From Chaetoderma sp. LZ-2023a (lineage: Eukaryota > Mollusca > Caudofoveata > Chaetodermatida > Chaetodermatidae), in contig CM067367.1 in the NCBI GenBank assembly GCA_034401795.1, positions 52,654,519-52,718,518 of the forward strand: DNA of 64,000 bases, written 5' to 3'. The notes under the pieces are model-generated. The model was not told the origin of the DNA. It did not search any database and saw nothing but the letters and a program-made list of their open reading frames with translations. Position 1 is the first letter of the stretch, and each line of letters opens with the position of its first letter. The position numbers and the translations under genes are program-made. Positions 1-28,187 of the stretch are shown in pieces.

Positions 1-1030
1 TGATCAGATTGTGGAAGCCATCATGGAGAGGGAGGGATGTAGTAAAAGCTTTCTTAATATGTCCAATCTCGACAGTATCCTGTACGTTGACATCTCCTGC
101 AGATGACCCATGTCCATTGCCAATGTTGTACAAGGATACCGAGTGTTCAGTGAGTGGATAAGAATGCATCCAGAGATTAATGATGATCTTTTGCTGGTCC
201 TCTCTGTCTAACTTTCATCTCTTTCATCTCTCGTGTTCGGCAGGTGCAGAGATATTTTCTCTTTTAGAGATGTCCTCCATGATAATGGGCAGGTGAGGGT
301 AGACACCTGGTGACTCACAGCGACTTGTCCATGGTTATTGGAGTTACCATTCATTCCCCCAGCTTGCTTACATTGCTTGATATACGTCTACTCCCCAATC
401 TGATCACCAGACACAGCGGCAGCGCCTTCGGAGTGATGACAATCATGGGCTCTATCGAGGATAGCCTTCTTGGCATCCTGTAGTAGGTGATGCATGTCCA
501 TAAGGTGCCAGGTGATGTACCGCGCATAATGGTGATTCCCAGCTGCAAAGACATACAGGCAGCGCTGCTGTAGTGGTCAGTCACCCTCACGTTTAACCCG
601 TAGGAATTGGTGTGCAAGCACTGTCAACGTGATAAAACAATCCATCCATCGTTTGCCCATGGGACGTGCCCTTGTCTTCTGGAGTTATGCAACAATATCT
701 TCATTACTGTTCTCGCCTGCAAGAAATCATGAAGAGGTTCAATGACAACCATACGAAAGGCTTGCATTGCCTTCGACCATGCCTATTGCCTTTCCATTGA
801 TGATCCTCGTAATACCGCCGTACGCAGCACCGACGAGCTCTTCAACACCTATAGCGTTCTTGCTGTATCTGATTGTGTCACTGAAAGACATCAAGGTGTG
901 CATCATTCCTGTTCTAAGAAGTGCCACACTTTCCCATCATACAGGATTGTTCCACTTGATGAGGCAGAAGATGATGTAGAGTTAATATCCAGTGGCAGGC
1001 TCCAGTGGCAGGTGAACCGTGAATGTTGAG
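1..1030 (-). pseudogene. Relic of a multi-copy invertebrate protein family (NHxxYARY / DQxGEQT type)
   Basis: Read on the minus strand in shifting frames, this stretch resembles a large, unnamed family repeated many times in marine invertebrate genomes. Seen directly: NHHYARYITWHLMDMHHLLQ near 478-540, then DQIGE followed by a stop and TYIKQ at about 388-405, then a Gly-Gly-Met. In the family these correspond to an NYARY segment and a DQRGEQT-like segment. Several frameshifts and stops interrupt the reading, so this is not a working gene. The left end is cut by the window. The family's function is not known to me; other relics lie at 32560-34010 and 35257-38370. Homology is from memory of the family pattern, so confidence is moderate. 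Confidence 0.42.
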
Positions 1031-1238
1031 CATGCCAAAGCGTTTGAGCATCTTATTAAGGTAGGTAATGTTAGGTTGGATAATGTCCGGGTGGGACGGG
1101 GTGATTCGATGGGTGAATTGAAGATTCAGTGGGTTTGGGGCTTGTACATGCCAACCTGATCCCAGTCCTGAAGAGCAGCCAATCCTACCATTCATTTAGG
1201 AGTTATTGGTGTAGACATCAACATGGTGCCTTCCTAAT

Positions 1239-1530
1239 TATCGCAACTTTATGATTTACCTCATCGTGCATTGTGGCCAAATTGATTTCAGGCAATGTGA
1301 TGTGTGTGGTGACCCTGAGACTACGCTAGATAGATTCCTCTGGGTCAGAAACATGAGTCTAGACATAAAATCGAAGTAGCTATCTTCAAATGTTGCCAAG
1401 TTATAACGATCTTATGATTAATGGCATTGTGTACGGTGGCCATATTTGATTTCAAGCAATTGAATTGGTGGTATAGGCCTAAAACTACGTTAGATAGAAT
1501 CCTTGGTCTTGAAAACAAAGTCTCTGGTTG
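1239..1530. repeat. Two diverged tandem units of about 160 bp
   Basis: The blocks at about 1239-1400 and 1401-1530 share ordered words: ATGATT, GGCATTGTG-like, GATTTCA, AACTACG-TAGATAGA. They look like an old direct duplication. No coding capacity is seen. Confidence 0.5.
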
Positions 1531-1650
1531 GCTTATTAAGGAAGATATTTTCTTGATTTAGTGATTTGACCAAATTAACATGCTAATTAGGTCAATTATG
1601 GAAAATGTTACACATATGGAGATTATCATCCCACAGTTTCTGAGTCCTTA

Positions 1651-1762
<112 letters not shown>

Positions 1763-1796
1763 CATTTTCAACATAAAACATTTTAATCCTCATACA

Positions 1797-1802
1797 TTTA
1801 TT
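1797..1802 (-). promoter_or_regulatory. Candidate polyadenylation signal AATAAA
   Basis: TTTATT on the plus strand reads AATAAA on the minus strand, about 80 bases beyond the dehydrogenase stop codon (1881-1883). Position and hexamer fit a poly(A) signal for that gene. Confidence 0.55.
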
Positions 1803-1880
1803 GGTTCACTACAGAACACATATGGATGGTTAGTAGACTATAATACAACCTAAACAGGCACACTATTCCAGCCGTAATTA

Positions 1881-17867
<15,987 letters not shown>

Positions 17868-18684
17868 GTTTTAAAACAGTGATGTAGGCGTGCTTTCAAT
17901 CAGTTGTGGACAACTAAAGAAAATAGAACATAACATGGTTCTAGTCTGCTATTTTAGACTCGAAAATCAGGACATGATGTTCACCTTTGGAAGAAATCAG
18001 CAAATTGGACAAAATATAGGATCTATTATGGTATTTCTGCTAATAATAGACCGAGTCTGGTGAGTTTACTATGCATTATTATAGTTTTTGCTATGCTTTA
18101 TTGACTGGAGACGTCTCTGTGATTATCCAAACTCAAGGTCTCGAGATAATTGTGAAGTCAAAAGATTCTAAGATCCTAAAATATCTATAATTTAGCAATT
18201 ATGCTGACTTTGAGGCTTTTCATCCAGTGTTAGATTTATTGCAATTTTAGATCAGATCTTGCTACACTAAAATAAATGCCTCCTTTTGTCTTAGTGTGGT
18301 AGCGGTCAAGTCCATAAGGTGATTGTCATGACCTCTAAGTGCCGCACGATCCGGGAATTGCTTTTAAAAGCTCAAACCGATAATCTTGTAATCATGAATG
18401 TCGAGTCAACATTAGCATGTAATGGCACTCAGTATAAGATCAACCCCAACTTTATTCAAGGCTATGCAACCTGAAATAATGGAAACCGTATCAAGAACTA
18501 TCTTTTCTTAACATAAGAAGCCCACTATTGAATTGCAGGTAGGAAAAGCCAGTCATTATATAACTAGAACAATAATATCCGCGTGGATTATAATTAAATA
18601 GGGGGATGATTTAATAAAGCGTCTGTGTCGCGGGAAGACTGAGTGATCATAACAGCTTCCTCCACATTTGCATCTGGCTGTGCG
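17868..18684. other. Region upstream of exon 1a, no gene seen
   Basis: AT-rich. It should contain the promoter and 5' UTR of the dehydrogenase, but no clear TATA box or initiator could be chosen. Confidence 0.4.
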
Positions 18685-18690
18685 CACAAT
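18685..18690. repeat. Target-site duplication CACAAT, left copy
   Basis: Identical to 32486-32491 beyond the other end of the element. Six bases is the Polinton/Maverick target duplication length. Confidence 0.93.
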
Positions 18691-19345
18691 AGTAGAGGTG
18701 AGACGATAGGGGCGCCTTTGAAAAGTCGTTGCTGTGTCAGAGCAACCAACTAATTTGCCTCATTATCACCTTTTTTCCTTTGATCTCACCGCCTTTTGTA
18801 AAGGTGTGAAAAAGGCGCCCCTATCTCCTCCGTTCTGATTGGATGTTAGATGTAGAGGGTGACCATGCATAAGCTACGCCCCCTCGTTAAATCATGTGCC
18901 TCCTGTCATCCAATGAGGTGAGCTTAAAGGTGATTGGCGTAATGACTGACAAGGGTTAATGACCAGGTAATTATGGATGATTGACAGGTTACATGTCTGG
19001 ACTCGTCATTCTCATGTGAACTCATTCGATCACGAAACCCCGCCCCACCCAACCCCCTCGTTAAGTCACATGCCTCCAGGCTACCAGCACTGCGAGCTTA
19101 AGGGTAATCAGCTTAATGCTGATTGACAAGGGTTAATGGGTGTAATTAAGGATGATCTCTTGGAGCCATGTTACATGTCTGGACACGTCTTTTCCTGGGA
19201 ACTGGTTCGATGATGAAGCCCCAACCCTCATTAAATCACAGGTCTCCAGGTACCCAATGAGGTGTGCTTAAGAGTAATTAGCGTAATGACACATGATGCG
19301 CGTTAATCGATAGGTCTAAGGATGATTGACAGGTTACATGTCTGG
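18691..19345 (+). repeat. Left terminal inverted repeat of the Polinton, with tandem subunits
   Basis: Matches the complement of 31950-32485 at high identity over the outer 350 bp, with deletions further in. From about 18909 it is built of three diverged units of about 170 bp (starts near 18909, 19084 and 19254), each with GCTTAAGGGTAATTAGCGTA-like and GTTACATGTCTGGACACGTC words. The right end holds fewer units. Confidence 0.88.
18705..18825. repeat. Palindrome nested in the left terminal repeat
   Basis: GATAGGGGCGCCTTT (18705-18719) is exactly complementary to AAAGGCGCCCCTATC (18811-18825). The right terminus has the same pair at 32351-32365 and 32457-32471 with one mismatch. Each end could therefore fold on itself. 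Confidence 0.85.
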
Positions 19346-20313
19346 ACACGTCTTTTTCTTAGGCTGGGAGCTTGTGCAATCATGGGAGATTCTAAATGGT
19401 CAAGCTATAGAGTAGGGTCAATTGTGGAAGACGTCTCTATTAGTCTAATGGGTTGATCATTATTAAACTTCTGAACCTTAGCACTTTAGCCATGATAATG
19501 TACAAGGGTCGATGTATAGCGTAAGGACAATCGGTTAGTTATTACCCTGAGAGATCAAAATTAACTAGTCGAGCTTTAAAACAACTCCGACCGCGTGTAA
19601 CGATCGTCAGAGTTGTACAAAGTTCAACAAATCAATTTTCAATCATGTTAAGGAAATAACAACAACCTATTACATTTTAACGGGCCTCGAGTGGCCACGC
19701 AACATTCGGAGAAAAAATGTTACCCTAAGTTTACTCCGGGTTTGGACGGGTTATAGGCTCGGGCTCTTTCAGAGTTCCGTCAATTAAAACAATGCCAGTC
19801 ATTTCACATTTCAAAATTTTTAATAAAACAATAGTTTCAATAAATCTATACAATCGATAAAATATACAGCCAATAAATATACAGATGATAATAATATACG
19901 AATAAGTGGAAAAAATATAAAAACTAAATATATGTAAAACGAATACATACAATAATGATTTAATTAAAATATAAAATTTACAAATATTTCGAGCGGGATC
20001 TCGGGACCTGTAAAAGTTAAGCGATAGACATGGAGAATGATTCGGCTGAGGTATTACGCGAAACTGATTTTAGAGCTATTATTTAAATAAATTTGAAACC
20101 GATCTAAGCGATACTGAACCCCTAACAGGTTGGGTGTAAAGATAGGTCAGGGATTTGTACAGCGGTAGGGTTTGGAGATATTAACTTTCAAAGTGGTGGG
20201 AGGGGTGTGTAGGGTATATTTTAAATAAATTAAATAATGGTTTTAAAAACCAGCTCAATGTATGAATATATTACAATTTACTTGGGACGCCCCTCCTCCC
20301 ACCCCAACCCCAC
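19346..20313. other. Polinton interior without a recognisable gene
   Basis: AT-rich, no long frame with a familiar motif. Lies between the left terminal repeat and the polymerase 3' end. Confidence 0.5.
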
Positions 20314-20648
20314 ACCATATAACTATGCATTGCCCTCCACACACATGCACATTTCTAAACGATAATAATAAAGCAGATTACTTACTCCCCCTCGATGAAG
20401 GGTATGCTAGTAATCTTCTACATTACAGGTTAGAGCATTATACATAGTACAAACATGTTATCTCAACCGTTTCTCGACCCATATCCTATAACTATGCATC
20501 ACCCTCTGCGCATATCTAACCAATAATAAAGCAACAGATTACTTACTCCCCTACGATGATGGGTATGCTAGTAATCTTCTATGTTGCGGGTTAGCGTATT
20601 ATACAGTGTACAAAGCGACAGCTCAATTGACCTCAACCATTTCCCCAC
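20314..20648. repeat. Two tandem units of about 167 bp
   Basis: Shared words in the same order: TATAACTATGCAT, CAGATTACTTACTCCCC, GGGTATGCTAGTAATCTTCT and a GGTTAG-GTATTATACA-like string. Confidence 0.75.
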
Positions 20649-20825
20649 CCCACCCTGCACGTTTTTCCAATTCGCTCACGCTCAAACCCACATACACCCC
20701 AGATTATGCTCGACACCCCTGGCCTACCCCGATACGAAAGCCCCCCCCCCCATCCCCACTCAACTTTCTCACCCCCACTCTGGCTATCATAAAATTAGAT
20801 CCTAGGAATACCCTGAAAGTCTAGT

Positions 20826-23800
20826 TTAAAGTTTAGTATGATAGTCGTTAAAAATAATACGTTTTTTGTAAGTAAATCCGAAACGTTTCTCAGTATCCTT
20901 ACTCAAAAGTCTATGATCTTTATTCCTAATGATAGTATTAGGATACTGAGTGAACATTTCGAGATTATGATCGTTGACCATGGCTAACAAAGTATCGAAG
21001 CCCAACCCCTTATTCCTGTAATTCAACATTAAGCCCTTAATTTTGCAGACATTCTTGATATCCCCAGTCTGTCCGTCTAGCTGTCTGTATGTGTAACTCT
21101 TCAGGCCAGTGCTGACAAACTCTGTTATTTCACTGCGGGGAGGAACTTCGTCCATGAAATAACTGAGTCTGTCATGGTAAACGGGGATTAGGCGAGGTTT
21201 ATCACGTTTTTGAACGTACACAATAGAATCTGTATCATGATAAATGCAACTCGAGCCTACCGCTACAAGGCTTCATAGCAAATGAACCCTGGCATGACTC
21301 GTGACAAACGCAGCAATCACGACATTGGTGTGATTATCCGCCGGCATGAATTGGTTCAACTCGCGCTAGCGTATTAAGAGAGTGCTGTTGTTGCATACAC
21401 GGATATCTTTGACAGAAATCATTCTATCCATCAGCAACTTCAACATAGTGCTATACAAATCGACATATATTTGTGCTTAAGGTAGGGGTTGAGGGCGAAA
21501 TAACCCCGCAAAGAATTCAGCACCTGTTTTTCCAGGGTTCTAAGGCCCTTATTTTGAATGATCAAAGATTTATCTAATTTAATCCCTTCACATTCAAAAT
21601 ATTCCAGAACATATGGGTCTTTCTGCCCATCTGTGACCACATACTTGGGATACCCTGATGCTTCTTGTTTAATTTTCAAAAAGTTATCAATGTATCCCTT
21701 GAAAAGCATATCAGTACATTCTTCGTAGTGCCATATCTAGATAAACTCTGAGATATGGTACCTGCTACATACCACCTCCATCAACTCCACAGATGTCCAT
21801 ACACCATGTAGAGTGCTCACGATCGCTATGAGTACATTCAGTACTCTGCAAATCGTGAGCACATTTACTACACAATGGAAAGAATAAACGTTCATTACAT
21901 CTGTATGGGAGAACAGGAAAGAATAAATCTTTAGGAGGTAAACAGATGCACTTATCAGACCGAAGTAAGACCCTAGCTCCTCTAACAGTTTAAAATTTCT
22001 AACAATTACTTCCAGTTCACCTAGAAGGTACTGTATGCTATTACTCATCGGCAGTGGCCTGGTGATGCAAACATATGGCATTGGTGCGGTCACAGTACAG
22101 GGCATCGTGCACGACAAGCGGTTTGTGATACGTTCCAGCATTCAGAAAAGTGTTAATGTTCGGGTCGTTAAGCCTCTGGGCCATAAAATCACAACCCCAC
22201 ATTTCGACTACCTTCAAACTCATATGTCTAAGCTCGCTAGATTTAGAAAGCCTCTTCTGATACATTTCTTCTAAAGTTAGATCAGGCAAAGAAAATGACT
22301 TGATTAGTCATACGCTTTCTAGGCAGACATTTCGGGAAGTCATGTGTGTAACAGCCATAGTACTCGAAGTACTCATCCGTGTCCGGGCAGTAACCATCCA
22401 GCGATCAGTTAAATGCTTCGGGTTCACCGCCAGTTAGAGTGTGTTTAATAAACACGTTCTTAGAATGACACAGGTAATCGAGCAACTTGCATGGGTCTAC
22501 GGAATAATGTTTCTTGTTACATAGGTTAACGTACCCCATAACAGGCGGAGCTACTAGCTTATTACATAAAGACGCTAACGTCATAGATGACATGAAAGGT
22601 GGTATCCCCGTCTCATTGATGAACATTGCATGAAACGTAGCGCAAGCCATGCACAGAATATCTATGTCAGACATGCAGTAAAGTTTCATGGCATCCCTAA
22701 AATCGAAAACACTGTCTTTAACTGCATCATACCACGAGTCGAATTCCTTATGCGCTGACACAGACATACTGTCAGCACCATAATCATCAATCGAGGGGTA
22801 CATATGGAAAAAATCCTTTCTTGCTAGGTAGATTGAATATCGCCGGTAGTTGACGCAGTCGAAAGGGAAGAAGCCCTAGACTATCCTTAAAATGAATGTC
22901 AACAAACATTCAAATACACCACTTTATTAACGTTCATTATTATGCTGGAAGGTTTAAGCTCTGTGTTGCTAAAGAGCCACTCCATCCCTAGATGCAAGTC
23001 AAAACCACGACTGTTATGAGCTATAGCGATGTAGTCATGAAAATGTATAACAATAGTCTTACACAAACCATTATGCTCAGATTTCATAGCTAATACCCAT
23101 TGCATGAAAGCGGTTATAGCATTAGAAGCTTCAAAGATAACCTCTCTTTGACGTTCATCACATTCCAAGAAGTACTCGTCATGAGGTTTGCTAATGCATA
23201 CAGATCAAGCTATCTGGGCTACGACATAAATAATCTTGTGACGCATTGTCACTTGGTTTGTTTCAAAATCATAAAAGGGTCGTATACAGTCGGCCTTTGA
23301 TGCTGACGAATCTAGATAACATATTCCGATCACTATACATTGGGCCATACACATATTATCCAGATTCCTAACAGTGATACAGCTTCTTTTCAGAGTGGCT
23401 TCGAACTTCAACTCATCGAGATATAATTTGGTAAGATTACTATTCCACCCTATCCACTAGGCATTTCGACATGAAAAATCTCCATAGAAAAGTCCCCATC
23501 GAGACACACATCTCTTTGAGATTGCCTCACTTCAGAAATTGCGTTCGTTATTTCTGTAGCATCAGATTTTGGACTTGGGCAAAGTCAGCATGGATCGGGG
23601 TGTTTAAGGCTGGGTGATTTATCGTGACCCTGCTGTAATCTTGAGGTGATGCATTCATGCTAGCATACAAGCTCCCTAATATTCTTTCGAATATCGAGTG
23701 CACGTGCTCTGAAACTTCAACCAAATTTTCTGTAATAATGGCGTCTGGATTAAAGTTGACAGAGTACAAATTTTCTGTAGTATTAAAATGCCTGGACTGA

Positions 23801-23870
23801 AAGGTGCGCGTGAGAGTTATATCGTACAAATCAGAGATGTTGGGTGTGTCGGGTCTAGGTATAGCTGTTA
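20826..23870 (-). pseudogene. Polinton protein-primed DNA polymerase B, catalytic part, frameshifted
   Basis: This would copy the element's linear DNA from a protein primer. Motifs in order on the minus strand: an N-terminal region around 23548-23829; exonuclease I (YDFET, about 23259-23270); exonuclease II (AHNSRGFD, about 22998-23021); exonuclease III (YCMSDIDIL, about 22654-22680); RTNA near 22060; the polymerase segment with WTSVEL and KIKQEASG around 21660-21800; motif B (KQVLNS, about 21497-21529); and motif C (DTDS, 21225-21236). The palm motif A region near 22000 is disrupted. Several frameshifts and stops break the frame (for example near 21720, 21980, 22300-22400, 22900 and 23200), so no polymerase can be made. 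The 3' end is at about 20826. Confidence 0.9.
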
Positions 23871-24738
23871 CAACGTCATCAGAATGTATGTCACCCCCGC
23901 ACCCCCAAAATTCCCATCCTCTACAGCGTTAACCACTCCACCGATCATATTAGCTTCCATATTCGTATCATTAGTTTCAAATAAATTAACTCTGCAGACT
24001 TGAGCCGATTTATTTTTGCAATTCTTGTAATCATTCTTACTAGTCTTCTTAACTGGTGTATAGTGAGCGCTAACAGAGTTGCCAGAGGTTGGGTGGGGGT
24101 TGGTAGCTGCAGGGGTTGGGCTGGTAGCATTAGGGTGGGTGTGGTCGAGTTGGTTAGAGTGGTCTGTGGGTCTGGGGATGGGGCATCTGCGTTAGCGTCG
24201 TTGGAGATCGGGGACTCGAACGGTCTCCAAAATTTTACAACAGCATTTGAGCGTGTAGAGTTTGGGTTGGAATTTAGGGGTTTATGAGGTTGCAGGGGTG
24301 CAATGGGGGACGTTACAGATTGATAATGTTGAACACTGGCTAAGAGATCAGTATCGCTTAGACCATGCATTAACGTATTTATATTTTGTTGCAATACATC
24401 GTCGTCTTCAGAATTAGAACAGGTGTGAAGATTTTGAAAGATTTTGCTCTTCAAAGCTATGAAAATTAAAAATATCTCCCAGCATTTCCACAGATGTTAT
24501 AGTATTTAAAACAGTTTTGCTCAGTACCTCACCCGAATCCTGCTCTACGGCCCAGTTTAACTTCGTTGGCTCTGGACCCCACGCAGGCTCGTCACTCATC
24601 GAGCTTGCTGAAGAAGTTCCAGGGTTCGATCTACCTGAAGACCGCATCAATGTCGTAGTCATCGTGAGAGTCGTCAGCGTTGATGATGACGGAACCAATG
24701 TCGCTCCACTTGCCATCGCCGACTGCAGAAATTGAGAG
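23871..24738 (-). pseudogene. N-terminal extension of the Polinton polymerase or a preceding gene
   Basis: Two overlapping frames joined by a shift near 24420: a Ser/Thr-rich start (MASGATLVP) with WGPEPTKLNWAVEQDSGEV, then a Pro/Thr/Asn-rich, probably disordered stretch (24000-24400) that shifts frame again near 24060 and runs into the polymerase N-terminus. A strong splice acceptor (CTCTCAATTTCTGCAG) precedes it at about 24723-24738. I do not recognise a domain; continuity with the polymerase is inferred from position and strand. Confidence 0.5.
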
Positions 24739-24779
24739 TAAGTTCGCAATGCTTCAAGACAAAAAAGGATAAAACAAAT

Positions 24780-25260
24780 TAAATCTTATATTTCCAGACA
24801 AGTGGGTTTTTTCACGGTCATATGTAGCGGTCATAAGTCACTGTCATAAGTCGCTGTCATAAGGTTCACCTATGTTGCAACACCATCAAACCCCGACCAC
24901 AAATTCCTAAACCTAGCATAGCCATAGCACACCCAGCAACCCCTCAACAACCCCACCCCTCAACAAATCCCACCCAACAAACCCCCAGCTGCTCACACAA
25001 ACCTCAGCCACAACTACCCCCACACCCAACACTAGCCAACTCGCCAGGCACCCCCACCCACCACCCACTCCCAGAGCCCTCACACACCCAGCAACCCCTC
25101 AACAACGAGATCACAAGCAAACCTCTCAACCACTCCCCAACCCCACAACCGCAACCACAACCACCAGCCACACCCCGCCCCACCCTAGTCAACTCATCCC
25201 CACCCAGAGCCCACACCCCACCCAACCAGCTCGACCCAGTTCGAACAAAAGCAGTAAAGT
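24780..25260. other. C/A-rich low-complexity stretch, possible intron
   Basis: Strings such as CACCCAGCAACCCCTCAACA recur. No coding evidence. Bounded on the minus strand by a donor at its right end and an acceptor at about 24738. Confidence 0.5.
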
Positions 25261-25266
25261 CTATAC

Positions 25267-25551
25267 TCACTTACATTCAGCTTGACTAGGGAACATTTCT
25301 ACGTGATTGTAGTACGATGAGAAATCTGTCTCAGTCATCGCCAGTCTGATTGTATCTCTCAGGTGAGTTAATGCGTACAGCACGCGGTCCCATAGATCAT
25401 CAGGACAGATGTTATGAGAGGTTAATATACCCTCCATGATGGTTAATGGAGGCACCATAAACTCTCGTTCGACGGTTAGTGCTTGGCTAACACTGTGGGA
25501 ATCAATCTCGTTTCGATTGACAGTATCTAATACATCCTCAAGAATAGCCAA
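25267..25551 (-). pseudogene. Candidate 5' exon of the Polinton polymerase transcript
   Basis: An open frame of 94 codons (DVLDTVNRNEIDSHSV ... SYYNHVEMF) that ends at a GTAAGTGAG donor just after AECK. With the acceptor at about 24738 this would make a 530-bp intron made of CA- and CCC-rich sequence. No known domain is recognised. Another short frame upstream (25620-25826) could be a further exon. Confidence 0.45.
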
Positions 25552-25829
25552 GGAGGGAGGGGAGGGGAGGAGTTGTTCTATCGATCTGGTGTGGTGATTA
25601 CCCCCCGAGTGCTACTGTCTCAAGATCCATCAGGGCGTTGACCACGTGCTGCTCGGCCGACGTATGAGATATTCGTGTTCTTCTTCTTCAGAATCGTTGG
25701 CGTTGTCATCCTCGTACCCGCCTTGCACCTGACTACCAGCGTCTCGTCATTAGCGGCCAGCTCATCAGCCGAACGTCTACAGGTGCCCTCGATGTTCTCA
25801 GGAATCATCTGTATATTAAAACACATGAC

Positions 25830-26583
25830 AAATGTTCAAAATAATATTAGATCATGGGAGGTAACTACGTCGTTTCATGCTGGGACTATAGCTCATTATG
25901 CAAAGGGAGATAACTCGCTTTTTTGCCGAGATCGCGCTGCAATTTTTAAAAAAGATCTAAACTTTTAACAAACTAATATTATACGCGGGTCTAAACAGTA
26001 TAATAACTTCGAGTTACATTCAGCTATTAACGCGTAAGAACTCTGCTTAGGGCTTAATATACATTAACAATTAATCAAAAGGTTGTATTTCTATTTTTCA
26101 AACATATGGCAAGTAAGACGCTCACTCGATAGACCTACAGCGCAATGCTAAATTATCGGACACACCCACGCCAAAGCCCACAAGACAAAATTTAACACAC
26201 ACCCAAAAACTGGCTGCTTTTATGAATTAATCGCCGTACCCAACGTATTTGGACTTAATTTTGATAATTTTTTTGGTTGGTTTTTTTTTTTAACCTTAGG
26301 ATAGCGTGATAATGCTCGACCCGCTTCATACCTTATTAATTAATATATAATTTAACAAATACGAATTTTGGTCATCCAGGGAGTGTTACAGCCCTATATA
26401 TGTATTTTAAATTCGTGATTTTGGAAAAGTTTACGAATTTGAAATAGAGTTGCATATAATAGGCTCTGTATGCCAGATGACCAAATCGTTAGAGAGATCA
26501 CTTAAATAAGTAAACAAGGACAAAATAATAACAATAATTACGATAATACCGATAATAACGCTAATAATGGTAATAATAATAAC

Positions 26584-26625
<42 letters not shown>

Positions 26626-27059
26626 TACCTCAAGCGCAACAGGGGAGTCTACTATCAGGATACGATACTCCGGTACAACTGTTAGGCTACGAACCTATTA
26701 AGCCTAGGCGACAACCCAATATTGACTTCAACTTCAACTTCGCCTTCAACTTCTACTATAAGATCTAGTGTTTTCCATTTTAATAAATCAAACAGTGGTT
26801 AAAACAATGACAGCGTGGCTAAGCTTTTAAGAGTACTTGTATTCTTTTTAAATGCAAGCGTTCAAATGATCCTTTGCTTCGATACGCTGAGCTTATATAG
26901 GATCTGGGACACAGAAAAAATAAGTGCTAACTTATGCTTAGGCAAACTTCAAAATTGAGTAAGCCATCTCGCACGTGTTAAGTGTCAAAAATCGATATAC
27001 TATTCCTTTAGAGTCATTTTAAAAACAAATACCAACCATTGTTTAACAAAAAAATAACG
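25830..27059. other. Polinton interior without a recognisable gene
   Basis: AT-rich, with a TAA microsatellite at about 26560-26625. No motif of integrase, protease or capsid protein was recognised in any frame. Confidence 0.5.
26560..26625. repeat. (TAA)n microsatellite
   Basis: About 20 AAT/TAA units. Confidence 0.92.
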
Positions 27060-27275
27060 ATTTTTATATTTTAAGCCAGTTTGTGTTGTTATGTTGACAT
27101 AATCTTTAAACTCAGACACAGAATTCGCTGCTCAGTTATTGAATGTTAAGGAGTTCACATGTTATATTTTAAGCACAGTTAATGGTATTACATTGACATA
27201 ATCTTTAGACTCAGACACAGCGTTCGCTACTCAGCTAATGAACGTTAATGAGTTCACATGTTCATGAGTTATTTT
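27060..27275. repeat. Two tandem units of about 105 bp
   Basis: Shared words: TTGACATAATCTTTA, ACTCAGACACAG, TTCGCT-CTCAG and GAGTTCACATGTT. Confidence 0.8.
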
Positions 27276-27683
27276 AAGAAACGGTAAGCTCCTTAATATT
27301 TGAGACACACAGCTGCAGAATTAGAATGCTAACGAGTTTTCAGTCAAGCTTCAAATTTGAAATAGCTAAGGATCAAAGTACAAACCTGAGGGAGGGAATA
27401 GATCGATTTCATAAGTTTCTAATAGCAATTGACATATTCTTAGGATGACTAAAATTCTGCCAAAATTCACGCATGAAGCTAGCGTAAACTGGATTACTCT
27501 ATACATCAAGCTAGCTATTCCAGCCTTAATACAGTCACAAAGCTCGAAGAGCTCAGCCACATACATCTGAACATATGCTTCCAGGATTTCGATATCATTG
27601 TTTTTATTATAAGAGGTTTGAAACGTTGTACAGCTCGATACACCCTCTAGCGCTCATCGAGATTAGTAAAACAATGTCACAAA

Positions 27684-28187
27684 ATGTATATAGTTCAGCT
27701 ATTCGATAAAACATCAGATGGAATTATATTATGTTACGGGGCATATCAACCTGCTTACGAGAGACTCAGAGCGGATGTAGAGCTATATTCAGGAGTTCAA
27801 GATTTAGAAATAGATTCCAATGTAGCTAATCTAATTATCCTCGACGATCTGATGGAGGACATAGATAGTAGGGTTACTGCATTGTTTACGAGACAAGGTC
27901 ATCACAAGAATTCAACGATAATTTATTTGATTCAGAATATTTTCTCGAAAAATAAGCACCACAGAAATATTTCGCTGAATTGTCAATACATAATCCTATT
28001 TAAGAATCCTAGAGACACATCCAGTACAACTACATTGGCTCGTCAAATGTATCCTAGACGTAGCTCGACATTGCAGGATTCATATAGCGATGCCACTATG
28101 CACACTCACGGTTATTTACTTATAGACCTCTGTCAGACAACACTTGACCATCTGAGATTACCTAAGGATGCTTCCTGCCAAATATAA
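27684..28187 (+). pseudogene. Polinton A32-like DNA-packaging ATPase, C-terminal part
   Basis: The frame contains the Walker B strand LIILDDLM (residues 50-57), followed by FTRQGHHKN, the YLIQNIF sensor strand, ISLN, ILFKNPRD and LARQMYP, the signature order of FtsK/HerA-superfamily A32-type packaging ATPases of Polintons and related viruses. The enzyme would pump element DNA into capsids. The Walker A (P-loop) is absent from this frame; a degraded SKT lies upstream in another frame at about 27660-27675. The last residues after DHLRL are read from the dispersed repeat starting near 28155, so the true C-terminus is lost. Inactive. Confidence 0.88.

Noticed and set aside
20262..20824. Polinton genes between the left terminal repeat and the polymerase
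   Set aside because: Only C-rich text and a tandem duplication; no conserved motif or consistent frame.
22035..22274. Plus-strand frame within the polymerase region
   Set aside because: Minus-strand polymerase motifs run through the same bases.
24000..24287. Plus-strand hydrophobic frame
   Set aside because: Opposite strand of the Pro/Thr-rich polymerase extension; no motif of its own.
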